Assembly (NCBI RefSeq): GCF_001043175.1 | Contig: NZ_CP011494.1 | Coordinates: 2,976,001 to 3,040,000, forward strand | Source of the DNA: Marinobacter psychrophilus | GTDB taxonomy: Bacteria > Pseudomonadota > Gammaproteobacteria > Pseudomonadales > Oleiphilaceae | Reading direction: 5' to 3' | DNA length: 64,000 nucleotides | Shown: positions 17,994 to 27,068 of the stretch, one piece after another | Numbering within the stretch: position 1 is the first letter of the stretch | Layout: the number at the start of each line of letters is the position of its first letter | Made by a program: the position numbers and the translations under genes | Notes under the pieces: model-generated | Seen by the model: only the letters and a program-made list of their open reading frames with translations | What the model was told of the DNA's origin: nothing | Database searches by the model: none

Positions 17994-19208
17994 ATGACAA
18001 CAACAAAGCCAAAAACCGTGCATTCCCCCATTTTCACTGATGGCGCGGAGTTTCGAATTGCCACCTTCAAACTGCTAAAACAGGACGGCTCGCTTTACAA
18101 AGGCGGTAAGGCCCCTGATATAGGCAAAGAAAAAGCCTTGCGCATTTATCGCGCCATGGTCACTACCCGCATTCTGGACGAACGCATGTTAGCCGCCCAA
18201 CGCCAGGGCCGGCTCAGCTTTTACATGCAATGCACTGGTGAAGAGGCCGCCGTTATTGGCAGCGCAGCAGCGCTGGGTGATAGCGACATGATTATGGCCC
18301 AATACCGCGAACAAGGTGCGCTGGCTTACCGTGGATTCACCATCGACGAGTTCATGAACCAACTGTTCGGTAACGACAAAGACTACGGCAAGGGCCGGCA
18401 GATGCCGGTGCATTACGGTTCGAAAAAGCTCTATTACATGACCATTTCATCACCGTTGGCCACCCAGATTCCCCAAGCCACCGGTTATGCCTACGGCCAG
18501 AAACTGGCCGGTGAAGGCCACTGCACCCTGGTCTACTTTGGTGAAGGCGCCGCCTCCGAAGGCGACTTCCATGCGGCCCTGAATATGGCCGCGGTTCACC
18601 AAGTACCCGTGATCTTTTTCTGCCGCAATAACGGCTACGCAATTTCCACACCGGCCTCCGAGCAGTTCGCTGCTGACGGTGTAGCACCGCGGGCTTACGG
18701 CTATAAAATGGACGTGATCCGGGTAGACGGCAACGACGTTCTGGCGGTTTACCAGGCTACCGAAAAAGCCCGCCAACTGGCCGTTGAAGAGAACCGCCCG
18801 GTACTGATTGAAGCCATGACGTACCGCTTGGCCGCCCACTCTTCTTCCGATGACCCCTCCGGTTACCGTAGCAAAGACGAAGAAGCCATCTGGCGTGAAA
18901 AAGATCCGATTCTGCGGACCCAACACTGGCTGAAGTCACACGGTTGGTGGAGCGACAAAGAAGAAAAAGAATTGCAGGAACGCCTGCGCCGCGAGGTTCT
19001 CGAAACCATGAAGCAAGCGCAGAAACGACCACCACCGGCGCTGGAAACCTTGATTACCGATGTTTATAAAGAAGTGCCTCCAGCCCTGAATGCGCAATTC
19101 GAGAAATTGAAAGCGCACATTCGCCGGCACCCGGACGCCTACCCAAAGAGCGCAAACGATCCTGCCATCACTGGAAAACCCGCCAGCACCAAAGAAGGAG
19201 GGGCTTGA
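17994..19208 (+). CDS. bkdA1: Branched-chain 2-oxoacid dehydrogenase E1 component, alpha subunit
   Basis: A 404-residue thiamine-diphosphate-dependent E1alpha of the BCKDH complex, which decarboxylates 2-oxo acids from Val, Leu and Ile. The cofactor motif is [17 protein letters not shown], ending with NNGYAIST. The C-terminal half ([36 protein letters not shown]) closely follows the mitochondrial enzyme. Ser283 and Ser293 fall where mammalian E1alpha is phosphorylated, ten residues apart in both. The ATG at 17994 follows GAGG. It is first in an operon with E1beta, E2 and a protein kinase. Unlike in Pseudomonas, no E3 (lpdV) gene follows. Confidence 0.93.
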   Translation: MTTTKPKTVHSPIFTDGAEFRIATFKLLKQDGSLYKGGKAPDIGKEKALRIYRAMVTTRILDERMLAAQRQGRLSFYMQCTGEEAAVIGSAAALGDSDMIMAQYREQGALAYRGFTIDEFMNQLFGNDKDYGKGRQMPVHYGSKKLYYMTISSPLATQIPQATGYAYGQKLAGEGHCTLVYFGEGAASEGDFHAALNMAAVHQVPVIFFCRNNGYAISTPASEQFAADGVAPRAYGYKMDVIRVDGNDVLAVYQATEKARQLAVEENRPVLIEAMTYRLAAHSSSDDPSGYRSKDEEAIWREKDPILRTQHWLKSHGWWSDKEEKELQERLRREVLETMKQAQKRPPPALETLITDVYKEVPPALNAQFEKLKAHIRRHPDAYPKSANDPAITGKPASTKEGGA

Positions 19209-19209
19209 A

Positions 19210-20187
19210 ATGGCGAAGATGAACATGCTGCAAGCCATCAACAACGCCCTGGATACTGCTATGGCGGCGAATGAGCGAGTGCTGTGCTTTGGCGAAGATG
19301 TGGGCATTTTTGGCGGCGTATTCCGCGCCACCAGCAATTTGCAACAAAAGTACGGTAAATCACGCTGTTTTAACACGCCATTAGTAGAACAAGGCATCAT
19401 CGGCTTCGCCAACGGCCTTGCGGCCCAGGGCTCGGTGCCAGTGGCTGAAATACAGTTCGCCGATTACATTTTCCCGGCTTTTGACCAGATCGTGAACGAG
19501 ACCGCGAAATTCCGTTACCGCTCCGGCAACCTGTTTGACGTCGGCGGACTGACCATTCGCGCACCCTACGGTGGTGGCATTGCCGGCGGTCTTTATCACT
19601 CCCAGTCGCCAGAAGCCTATTTTGCTCACACACCGGGCCTGAAAGTGGTAGTGCCACGCAATCCACATCAGGCCAAAGGCCTCTTGTTGGCCGCCATTCA
19701 CGACCCCGACCCAGTGCTTTTCTTCGAGCCCAAGCGCCTGTACCGGGCATCCGTAGGCGAAGTGCCCGAAGAAGAATACCAACTTCCATTAGGCAAGGCC
19801 GAAGTACTCAAAAAAGGCACAGATGTAACTGTTCTGGGCTGGGGTGCACAAATGGAAGTCATCGAACACGCCGTGGAAATGGCAGAAAAAGACGGCATTT
19901 CCTGCGAAGTGATCGATCTACGCAGCATTTTACCCTGGGACATCGATACCGTGGCTGAATCGGTTCTGAAAACCGGGCGACTGGTGATTACCCACGAAGC
20001 TCCGTTGACCGGCGGCTTTGCCGGCGAAATCGCGGCTACTATTCAAGAACGATGCTTTCTGTATTTGGAATCGCCTATTGCCCGGGTAGCCGGATTAGAC
20101 ACGCCCTTCCCGCTGGTGCTGGAAAAAGAACACTTTCCCAATCTTTTGAAGGTGTATGAAGCGATTTGCGACAGTGTCGAATTCTAA
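19210..20187 (+). CDS. bkdA2: Branched-chain 2-oxoacid dehydrogenase E1 component, beta subunit
   Basis: The 325-residue partner of E1alpha; together they form the alpha2beta2 decarboxylase. Clear motifs are [15 protein letters not shown] near the N-terminus, the conserved Glu region [37 protein letters not shown] and C-terminal [12 protein letters not shown]. Its ATG is two bases after the E1alpha stop, with GGAGGGG upstream overlapping that stop, so it is translated together with bkdA1. Length and ends are normal. Confidence 0.95.
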   Translation: MAKMNMLQAINNALDTAMAANERVLCFGEDVGIFGGVFRATSNLQQKYGKSRCFNTPLVEQGIIGFANGLAAQGSVPVAEIQFADYIFPAFDQIVNETAKFRYRSGNLFDVGGLTIRAPYGGGIAGGLYHSQSPEAYFAHTPGLKVVVPRNPHQAKGLLLAAIHDPDPVLFFEPKRLYRASVGEVPEEEYQLPLGKAEVLKKGTDVTVLGWGAQMEVIEHAVEMAEKDGISCEVIDLRSILPWDIDTVAESVLKTGRLVITHEAPLTGGFAGEIAATIQERCFLYLESPIARVAGLDTPFPLVLEKEHFPNLLKVYEAICDSVEF

Positions 20188-20213
20188 CCCGGTATCAAGA
20201 CAGGAGAACCAAC

Positions 20214-21512
20214 ATGAGTGATTTTATACTGCCCGATATCGGCGAAGGTATTGTGGAGTGCGAAGTGGTGAAGTGGCTGGTCAGCGAAGGCGACATAATC
20301 GAAGAAGATCAACCGGTGGTCGAGGTCATGACCGACAAAGCGCTGGTGGAAATACCGGCACCTCACAAAGGACAGATTAAGCGTCTTTATTACAAAGAAG
20401 GCGACATTGCCAAAGTGCACGCACCGCTGTTTGAGTTGTCAGAAGAGGGTGGCGAGCAAGAACACGGCACCATCAACGATACCGACGACTCCGCCTCAGA
20501 AAAAACCACCGCAAGCTCAACGCCGGCCAGTCAAAAGACCGACACAAAAAAACAGGCGAGCGACAGCGCCAACGCTGATGAAACAACCCGCGCAGCGGAA
20601 ATCAAAACACCGGCCAGCCCGTCGGTAAGACGCCTGGTGCGCGAGTACGACTTGTCATTGGGTCATATCAGCGGCTCTGGTAGAGACGGCCGGGTATTGA
20701 AAGAAGATGTGCTGGCTCACCTGAAGCAACCAGAAGGCCAAACAGACGAGTCTGCGGGCGCTCAATCAGGCAATCTATTAGCAAAACGCTCCGGCACCAC
20801 TGAACAGCAGGTTCGGGTAGAGCCTATCAAGGGCATGAAGGCGGTGATGGCCAAGCGTATGGTGGCTGCAGCATCCAGCATCCCACACTTTATCTTCAGC
20901 GAAGATATTGATGTGACCGAACTGTTGGCTCTGCGCGCGCAGCTCAAACCCCTGGCCGAAGCCAGCGGATCACGGCTCACCTTGATGCCGTTCATCATGA
21001 AAGCCATGGCACTGGCCATTCGCGACTACCCGATTCTGAACAGCCGGGTAAACGACGAGATCACCGAAATCCATTACCAGCCCCAATGCAACATTGGTAT
21101 GGCGGTGGACAGCAAAGCCGGACTGATGGTGCCCAACATCAAAGGCGTGGAACACCTCAGCCTGCTGGAAATTGCCAATGAAGTGGCGCGCCTGACCGAA
21201 GCTGCCCGCGAAGGCCGCGTAGCTCAAGACGACCTGAAAGGCGGTACCATCACCATTTCCAACATTGGGGCATTAGGCGGCACTTACGCCTCACCCATCA
21301 TCAACGCACCGGAAGTGGCGATTGTAGCCCTGGGCCGAACCCAAACGCTGCCGCGCTTTGATCAGGCAGGCAATGTAACCGCGCGCTCCATTATGCCCGT
21401 CAGCTGGGCGGGGGATCACCGCATTATCGACGGCGGCACCATTGCCCGTTTCAGCAATTGCTGGAAAGGCTATCTAGAATCGCCACAGTCCATGCTCTTG
21501 CACCTGGGCTGA
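20214..21512 (+). CDS. bkdB: Branched-chain 2-oxoacid dehydrogenase E2 (dihydrolipoyl acyltransferase)
   Basis: A 432-residue E2 core. One lipoyl domain (1-80) has the lipoylated Lys42 in EVMTDKALVEIP. A flexible Ser/Thr/Ala-rich linker spans about 85-133, a subunit-binding domain about 134-170 (PSVRRLVREYDLSL), and the catalytic domain ends with GDHRIIDGG, carrying the active His and Asp. The start at 20214 is set by AGGAG six bases upstream. It transfers branched acyl groups to CoA. The E3 subunit must come from elsewhere, since the next gene, five bases on, is a kinase. Confidence 0.95.
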   Translation: MSDFILPDIGEGIVECEVVKWLVSEGDIIEEDQPVVEVMTDKALVEIPAPHKGQIKRLYYKEGDIAKVHAPLFELSEEGGEQEHGTINDTDDSASEKTTASSTPASQKTDTKKQASDSANADETTRAAEIKTPASPSVRRLVREYDLSLGHISGSGRDGRVLKEDVLAHLKQPEGQTDESAGAQSGNLLAKRSGTTEQQVRVEPIKGMKAVMAKRMVAAASSIPHFIFSEDIDVTELLALRAQLKPLAEASGSRLTLMPFIMKAMALAIRDYPILNSRVNDEITEIHYQPQCNIGMAVDSKAGLMVPNIKGVEHLSLLEIANEVARLTEAAREGRVAQDDLKGGTITISNIGALGGTYASPIINAPEVAIVALGRTQTLPRFDQAGNVTARSIMPVSWAGDHRIIDGGTIARFSNCWKGYLESPQSMLLHLG

Positions 21513-21517
21513 GCCCG

Positions 21518-23395
21518 ATGACCCGGCAAAAAAAAATGCGAGGGCAGCAAACGCCGCCTTCGCAGATTCAACAGTTTTACATACCCGAAGAGCAGTCCAT
21601 TTACCTGCTCAGTCACAACGACGCGCGCAAACTGAAAAACTGGGTTGCGCTCTGTACGACTCAATTGCAAGCGCTGGGCTACCGCGACATCGAGATGATC
21701 GGTAAAGGCGCTTACGGTTTTGTGTTTTCAGGAAAGCTTGCGCTGGAGGGCGCTAGCGATTTGGAACACGTGTTCAAATTTATCCGCATCAATCTGCCAC
21801 GCCAGCTGCACGACCGCCTCGAAGACGAGGCCTATATTCTGGAACAAGTGGAGCACCCGCGGGTGCCGCGCCTGATTTCCTTCCAGCGGGCCCGCAGCCA
21901 GCCCATCCTGGTGATGGAACGGGCGCCAGGGCTGAATCTGGAAGTGGTATCGCTGCGCGAAGGGCGCCTGACGCCGCGCCTGATCATCTGCATTGCCGAC
22001 CAGCTGGCAGACATTCTGCGCAATCTGCGCCGGGAATCCACCGATGGCAAGCGGCCCATTGTCCACGGCGACATTAAACCCTCGAATCTGGTCTTCGACG
22101 CCAAGCACGAAAACATCGCCCTGATCGACTGGGGCTCGTCGGTGTTCGCCCAGCTGGATGCCAGTCAGCAGTTCCTCAACAACAGCGTGATGGAGCTGAT
22201 GTCGGACAATCTGCAACACACCAACGCACGGCTGGGCGATGTGTACTTTATTGGCGAAGAACAGCTTTACGGCGGGTTGTCATCGCCGCGCTTTGACGAG
22301 CAAGGCGCCGCAGCGACTCTTTACGCCCTGGCCTCTGGCCAATCCTGCCGCTTTGGCCACCAGGCAATACCCGCCGACTCCTTGGGATTGCCTATGGAAT
22401 TCGCCCGCATGCTGGACGGCATGCTCAGCCCTGATCCCCAGCAGCGCCAGCAAGCCGGTGACTACTACATTCGGGAAATGCCCAGAATGGCGCGCACGGT
22501 GATGATTGATCTGCCCGAACCTGCGCCCGTTCCACTGGTGCCAGTGTGGATACGCCAGCCCGGGCGCGAAATCGACACGGTGGTGTACAGCTCGCGTAAA
22601 TCCTTCCTGCGCCAGGAAGGCGCGGTAAACACCCTGAACGACGTCAACGACGTGCAGTTAGACCGCTACTACAAAAACTTCATGCAGGGCATGGGCGACA
22701 CCGAAAAAGCGTTCTTGGCAGCGGTCAGCCGCCTTGGCCGCTACCCGGTAGAAGGTGGCCTGGCAGTGCGTTGGGAGCCTGACGGTATTTATGTAGACAC
22801 TTCCTTGCACCTGCACGACCCACAACTGAAAAGCGCCTTCACCACCGCCGTCAACAACATGGTCAATCTGGCCCAAGCCATCTACCGCCAAGGCATCTTT
22901 AAAAGCTGCCTGTTCAACGCCCGCGACACACTGCACATTGAACGCGATCAAGCCGACCAGCCGTTTGTCACGCCGCCAGCCATGCATTTGCCGTATCAGA
23001 TCAGTTCGGCGCCAGAGGTAGAAGACCGTTCACGAGTGCACTCATATTTTGAAGACGGCCCTGACCCGGAAGAGTTTCTGATGTTGCCGCCCACCATTAT
23101 TACCGCGCTTGAAGCCTTGAACGGCATCCGCCACACCGGCATGATCATCTTTGAGGCCCTGCCCCTGCACCTGAAAATTCACAGCCAATACCGCCTGCTG
23201 GACCCGGCCAAAGAGGACGAATTCCGCCAGCACCTGGACGAAATTCTGGCCGCCGTCGATGAGGTCACCGGCCTTGGCGTATCCGGTTTTATGAAAATGC
23301 CTTACAAAGACACTCGCTTCTTTCCTCACATCGAACGCCTCCCTGAACGCTATTACCCCCGCAACCCGCGGCAGGAAGTGACTCAAGCAAGCTAG
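21518..23395 (+). CDS. Hanks-type Ser/Thr protein kinase coupled to the BCKDH operon
   Basis: A cytoplasmic protein of about 625 residues. The kinase domain fills roughly 55-345: glycine loop IGKGAYGFVFSG (61-72), ATP-binding Lys88 (HVFKFIR), catalytic loop HGDIKPSN (Asp185, Asn190) and DWG at 204-206 instead of DFG. Catalytic residues look intact. About 280 C-terminal residues (from QPGREIDTVVYSS) resemble nothing I recognise, and there is no membrane helix or PASTA repeat. The ATG at 21518 lies five bases beyond the E2 stop with a weak ribosome site, so it likely depends on translation of bkdB. Starts at 21458 (within bkdB) or 21536 are possible. A role in controlling BCKDH is suggested only by position. 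Confidence 0.85.
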   Translation: MTRQKKMRGQQTPPSQIQQFYIPEEQSIYLLSHNDARKLKNWVALCTTQLQALGYRDIEMIGKGAYGFVFSGKLALEGASDLEHVFKFIRINLPRQLHDRLEDEAYILEQVEHPRVPRLISFQRARSQPILVMERAPGLNLEVVSLREGRLTPRLIICIADQLADILRNLRRESTDGKRPIVHGDIKPSNLVFDAKHENIALIDWGSSVFAQLDASQQFLNNSVMELMSDNLQHTNARLGDVYFIGEEQLYGGLSSPRFDEQGAAATLYALASGQSCRFGHQAIPADSLGLPMEFARMLDGMLSPDPQQRQQAGDYYIREMPRMARTVMIDLPEPAPVPLVPVWIRQPGREIDTVVYSSRKSFLRQEGAVNTLNDVNDVQLDRYYKNFMQGMGDTEKAFLAAVSRLGRYPVEGGLAVRWEPDGIYVDTSLHLHDPQLKSAFTTAVNNMVNLAQAIYRQGIFKSCLFNARDTLHIERDQADQPFVTPPAMHLPYQISSAPEVEDRSRVHSYFEDGPDPEEFLMLPPTIITALEALNGIRHTGMIIFEALPLHLKIHSQYRLLDPAKEDEFRQHLDEILAAVDEVTGLGVSGFMKMPYKDTRFFPHIERLPERYYPRNPRQEVTQAS

Positions 23396-23484
23396 TATTT
23401 CGCCTGGCTAATTCCCTTCGCAAACGCAGTGCTTTGGGATACGATGCCGCGCCCACCCGATTTACCGCTCACACTCAGGCTGCC

Positions 23485-24228
23485 ATGTCCTCCAACGCGC
23501 TCTACACCGACTTGTCGGACTATTATGATTTGCTGTGCACCGACATCGACTACGAGGCGCAGAGCCACGGCGCACAGCGCCTGCATCAGTTATTCGGCAA
23601 TGGCGGCAACAGCCATCTGGATCTGGCCTGCGGCACCGGCCCCCACGTGCGTTACTTTATTGATGCCGGCTACGAAAGCTGCGGACTGGACATCAGTCAG
23701 CCCATGCTGGAAATGGCAAAGATCCGCTGCCCCGAAGCGCCGTTTTCACTGGGCGACATGTGCGATTTTCAAGTGAGCGAAAAGCTAGACCTGATCACCT
23801 GTTTTCTGTATTCCATTCATTACAGCGGCGAACTTGAAGCGCTACAAAAATGCCTCGCCCGCGTGCGCCAGGCGTTAAAGCCAGGTGGCGTGTTCTGCTT
23901 TAACGCTGTCGACAAACACAAGATCGACAACAACTTGTGCGTCAGCCACAGTGCCAACCATGAAGGCAGTCACTTCACCTTCAGTTCGGCCTGGTATTAC
24001 GGTGGCTTGGGCGACCGGCAATCGCTCAAACTGGGCATCTGCAAAACCACCGGCGGTATTACACAAACGTGGCATGACGAGCACCCGATGGTAGCGGTGA
24101 GTTATGACCAACTGAAAGAGCTTCTGCTGCCGTATTTCGACGTTCACATCTTCGAGCACGATTACGACAAAATTACCCCTTGGGATCAGGACTCTGGAAA
24201 CGCGCTTTTTGTGTGCGTAAAATTGTAG
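23485..24228 (+). CDS. Class I SAM-dependent methyltransferase
   Basis: A 247-residue methyltransferase. Motif I is LDLACGTGPHVRYF, followed by GLDISQPMLEMAK (motif II acid) and FSLGDMCDF. A hydrophobic strand, LDLITCFLYSIHY, fits motif IV, and ALKPGGVFCFNAVD fits post-motif III. The substrate is unknown. I place the start at 23485, since the frame to 23434 adds residues not typical of the fold. It lies 89 bases after the kinase on the same strand, so it could be the last gene of the bkd operon, but the spacing does not prove it. Confidence 0.82.
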   Translation: MSSNALYTDLSDYYDLLCTDIDYEAQSHGAQRLHQLFGNGGNSHLDLACGTGPHVRYFIDAGYESCGLDISQPMLEMAKIRCPEAPFSLGDMCDFQVSEKLDLITCFLYSIHYSGELEALQKCLARVRQALKPGGVFCFNAVDKHKIDNNLCVSHSANHEGSHFTFSSAWYYGGLGDRQSLKLGICKTTGGITQTWHDEHPMVAVSYDQLKELLLPYFDVHIFEHDYDKITPWDQDSGNALFVCVKL

Positions 24229-24300
24229 GGAAGTGTTCAAAACCGAGAGCTGATCTCTGGATTTTTCAACAGATACACATATTTTCAAGAACTGAAGATA

Positions 24301-25119
24301 TGCACCAAGCAAATGGATTGCAGTTTACTGCCCGTGTCGGCGAACTGCCCGAAGATGTTTTCTCGTTAGTCGGTTTTGAACTCACCGAAGGCCTGTCGGA
24401 GCTGGTTCATGGCCGTCTTAAAATGGCCAGCAACCTGCCAACGCTGGCGGCCACTGACATATTAGAGCAGCGGTTAGAGCTGACCATCTGGCAGAACGGC
24501 CGCATATTCCAAAGCCAGAGCACCAACAACATACTCAGGTCGCTTATACGCGAAAGGGACATTGCCGATGCAGTGTTTGACCTGCTGCGCCAAAGTGCAG
24601 CTCACCCGCCACAACAATGAAAAATTAAATCAGGACTGGCTGATAACCCACGTTGCTCAAAGTGGCAGCCAACCACAGGCTCTGAAAGAAGAAGCCGGTG
24701 CTAAGCCAACCACCTACCACAATTGCTTCAGCGCGGTTCCCGCAAGCATCCACTGCGACCAACACGGCCGCGTTCAAGTTCGCTTCCCTTGGGATCAGCG
24801 TTTACGGACGGGCCGGGCAGAGAGTTCGGAATCAAGCGGGGCACAAAGCAGCGCTTGGTTGCGAGTAAGCCAGGGTTGGGCAGGCGGTCAGTACGGCTTT
24901 GTGGCGCTGCCAAGAGTGTGCCACGAAGTGATCGTGTCATTTCTGGACGGCGATCCAGACCAGCCCATCATTACCGGCGGCACTTACCACGCCACCAACA
25001 CACCGCCCTACGCCCTGCCCCGGCACAAAACACGCACCACCCTGAAAACCCAGACCCATAAGGGCGAAGGCAGAAACGAACTGCGGCAGTTTTCTGAAGC
25101 TCGACCTGTATGGCGTTAG
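24301..25119 (+). pseudogene. vgrG remnant (type VI secretion spike), deleted and frameshifted
   Basis: Two pieces of a VgrG protein in different frames. The first (24301-24620) is an N-terminal part with ELPEDVFSLVGFELTEGLSE. The second (about 24590-25119) resumes at [14 protein letters not shown] and runs through the gp5-like OB domain ([42 protein letters not shown]) to [11 protein letters not shown], where homology stops. Full VgrGs are about 600 residues or more. Some 200 residues of the gp27-like domain and the whole needle and tail are missing. No other type VI gene is nearby. A functional product is very unlikely. Confidence 0.82.
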
Positions 25120-25347
25120 AAAACTCTTAGAGGAAGCTGAGAAACGTCATTCCGCTGACAATATCGCCATCTCGATAAAAGCGACACTGCATCTTTTTTG
25201 AAAGGGGCCGCCAGCACGGAGGGTACGGTTGTAAAGCTGGCGCCATCACGCTTCAATAACTCTGCAACCTATGCTTCGGTACTTCCATTCACTCAAATGA
25301 ACGGGCGCCTGATTGAATTCACGTCGAGCGCCATCCGTATGAAATAA
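25088..25347 (+). pseudogene. Unidentified gene remnant fused behind vgrG
   Basis: Directly where vgrG homology ends, another frame opens with [20 protein letters not shown] and continues to a TGA at 25199. After a one-base shift at a run of six T residues (25194-25199) it continues as KGAASTEGTVVKLAPSRF and ends ...TSSAIRMK at a TAA (25345). The combined reading of about 85 codons looks like the C-terminus of a real protein, possibly a gene that followed vgrG before a deletion joined them. I do not recognise the family. Confidence 0.45.
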
Positions 25348-25375
25348 GCAATCTACATCAGGACATTACCAATCA

Positions 25376-26221
25376 ATGGCGCTCCCCTATTTCCTCGGCT
25401 GCCCGCAATGGCAAGATTCTGGCTGGAACACCTTGTTACCACCAGGCCAGGCACCACTCGCCCGTTACAGCCAGGTGCTGAATTGTGTAGAAGGCAACAC
25501 GACGTTTTACGCCACGCCCAGCCAGGAGCAGTGCCGTCAGTGGCGCTCGCAGGTGCCAGGCGATTTTCGCTTCGTGTTCAAATTCCCCCGTCGAATTACT
25601 CACGATCAATTACTGTCGGGAGTAACGGCTGACACAAACGCCTTTTTGGATATACTTTCGCCGTTGAATGATGTGCTCGGACCCATGTTCATTCAGCTGC
25701 CGGCGGCTTTTAAACCGGAACATCTGGATCGGCTTTGGCGGTTTATGGATAAATTGCCAGAGTCTCTCACCTGCGCTGTGGAAGTTCGTAACAGCGCCTT
25801 TTTCAGCAAGGGCGAGGCCGAAAAAACACTCAACCGCGGGCTGCGTGAGCGCAACAAGGCCCGTGTCTGTCTGGACAGTCGGGCGCTCTTCTCAGCACAA
25901 CCCGGCACCGAGATCATTCGCGATGCCCAGCGCAAAAAGCCGAGGGTTCCGGTTCATCTCCTGCCGGTGGACGCCCCACCGATGATCCGCTACATCGGCC
26001 ATCCCCGGCTTGAGCAGAACCCTCCTTATCTGGCGCCTTGGGTAGAACGTGTCGGCCAATGGATTGAACAGGGCCAACAGCCCTATGTGTTCATGCATAT
26101 GCCGGATAACGGCGATGCACTGGCTCTGGCGCAACTTTGGAGTAAGCTGTTACAAGAACGCTTACCACAGGTAGCCGCTTTGGATCTGGCCGCACAACGG
26201 CCCCAGCTTGGATTGTTTTAA
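25376..26221 (+). CDS. DUF72-domain protein
   Basis: A 281-residue TIM-barrel-like protein of the DUF72 (YecE) family. It shows the early GCPQWQDSGWNTLL, the strand NCVEGNTTFYATPS, FRFVFKFPRRITHD, LPAAFKPEHLDRL and the C-terminal YVFMHMPDNGDAL, all in family order. Function is unproven; some members sit next to DNA repair or Fe-S genes. Its stop overlaps the next ATG by one base (TAATG), so it is translated with an AlkA-like glycosylase, which hints at a repair-linked role. The ribosome site before 25376 is weak. Confidence 0.85.
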   Translation: MALPYFLGCPQWQDSGWNTLLPPGQAPLARYSQVLNCVEGNTTFYATPSQEQCRQWRSQVPGDFRFVFKFPRRITHDQLLSGVTADTNAFLDILSPLNDVLGPMFIQLPAAFKPEHLDRLWRFMDKLPESLTCAVEVRNSAFFSKGEAEKTLNRGLRERNKARVCLDSRALFSAQPGTEIIRDAQRKKPRVPVHLLPVDAPPMIRYIGHPRLEQNPPYLAPWVERVGQWIEQGQQPYVFMHMPDNGDALALAQLWSKLLQERLPQVAALDLAAQRPQLGLF

Positions 26222-26844
26222 TGAAAAGAACCTCGCTCACCCTCGAAAATCTTGACTACGGCGCACAACAACTGGCCGCTGTGGATGCGGATCTTGGCCG
26301 CATTTATACCCGCTTGGGCACCCCACCGCTGTGGGCGCGGGAACCTGGTTTTGCGTCACTGGTGCACATTATTCTGGAGCAACAGATTTCTATAAAGGCC
26401 GCGCAAACCGTGTTCGAACGGCTATGTACACATCTGGGTGAGATGTCGCCGCAGCGGATGGTTTCAGCAGGTGAGGAAGAACTAAAAGCGTTCGGGCTAA
26501 CCCGCCAAAAAGCCCGTTATTGCTTTGGCTTGGCAGACCGCATTCGTAACGGCAAACTCAATCTGGAACAGCTGGACGATCTGAGTGACACCGAAGGACG
26601 CGGCGCGCTCCTCGCCGTCCCCGGGCTAGGCCCATGGAGTGTTGACGTGTATTACCTGATGGCGTTGCGCCGGCCGGATGTGTGGCCACTGGGTGATCTT
26701 GCACTGGCGGCCGCCATGCAGGAAGTAAAACAGCTGGACGCACCCGCAACCCACCAGCAACAGGTAGACATTGCCAGTGCCTGGTCACCCTGGCGCGCCG
26801 TCGCCGCGCGGCTGCTATGGATGCACTACTTAGACAGCCGCTGA
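26221..26844 (+). CDS. DNA-3-methyladenine glycosylase 2 family protein (AlkA-like)
   Basis: A 207-residue base-excision enzyme of the HhH-GPD superfamily. It shows EQQISIKAAQTVFERL, the hairpin LLAVPGLGPWSVDVYYLMAL, and the catalytic Asp in PLGDLALAAAM. These enzymes release alkylated purines. It is shorter than E. coli AlkA (282 residues) because it lacks that protein's N-terminal domain, which is common in this subgroup. Translation is coupled to the DUF72 gene upstream (TAATG). Confidence 0.88.
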   Translation: MKRTSLTLENLDYGAQQLAAVDADLGRIYTRLGTPPLWAREPGFASLVHIILEQQISIKAAQTVFERLCTHLGEMSPQRMVSAGEEELKAFGLTRQKARYCFGLADRIRNGKLNLEQLDDLSDTEGRGALLAVPGLGPWSVDVYYLMALRRPDVWPLGDLALAAAMQEVKQLDAPATHQQQVDIASAWSPWRAVAARLLWMHYLDSR

Positions 26845-26897
26845 CGCCCACGAAAAAACCCAGCACAAAGGTGATAACGCCTCATTATTTATATGAC

Positions 26898-26929
26898 TTA
26901 CCCACAGAAGCTGTGGATAACATTGTGAG
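26898..26929. repeat. Intergenic repeat copy 2 with consensus DnaA box
   Basis: The second copy of the element at 16915-16946, differing at three positions. Here the core is a perfect palindrome, CCACAG-AAG-CTGTGG, overlapping TGTGGATAA (26912-26920). It lies between the convergent glycosylase and nei genes. Confidence 0.7.
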
Positions 26930-27068
26930 CAGGGCAAGGATAGGTCCAGTGAACCTCTAAAACACAGGGCTTGAGGGAATGTGGTGCGAAAATGATCAGT
27001 TCGAGCAAGCTGATTACTTTATGATCAATCCGTAGCATTGAGCGAGCAAGAGCCAGCGCCCTAAAATT

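Noticed and set aside
24562..25119. Independent gene for the second vgrG piece
   Set aside because: It begins mid-domain and its early codons overlap the other frame; it is part of the broken vgrG.
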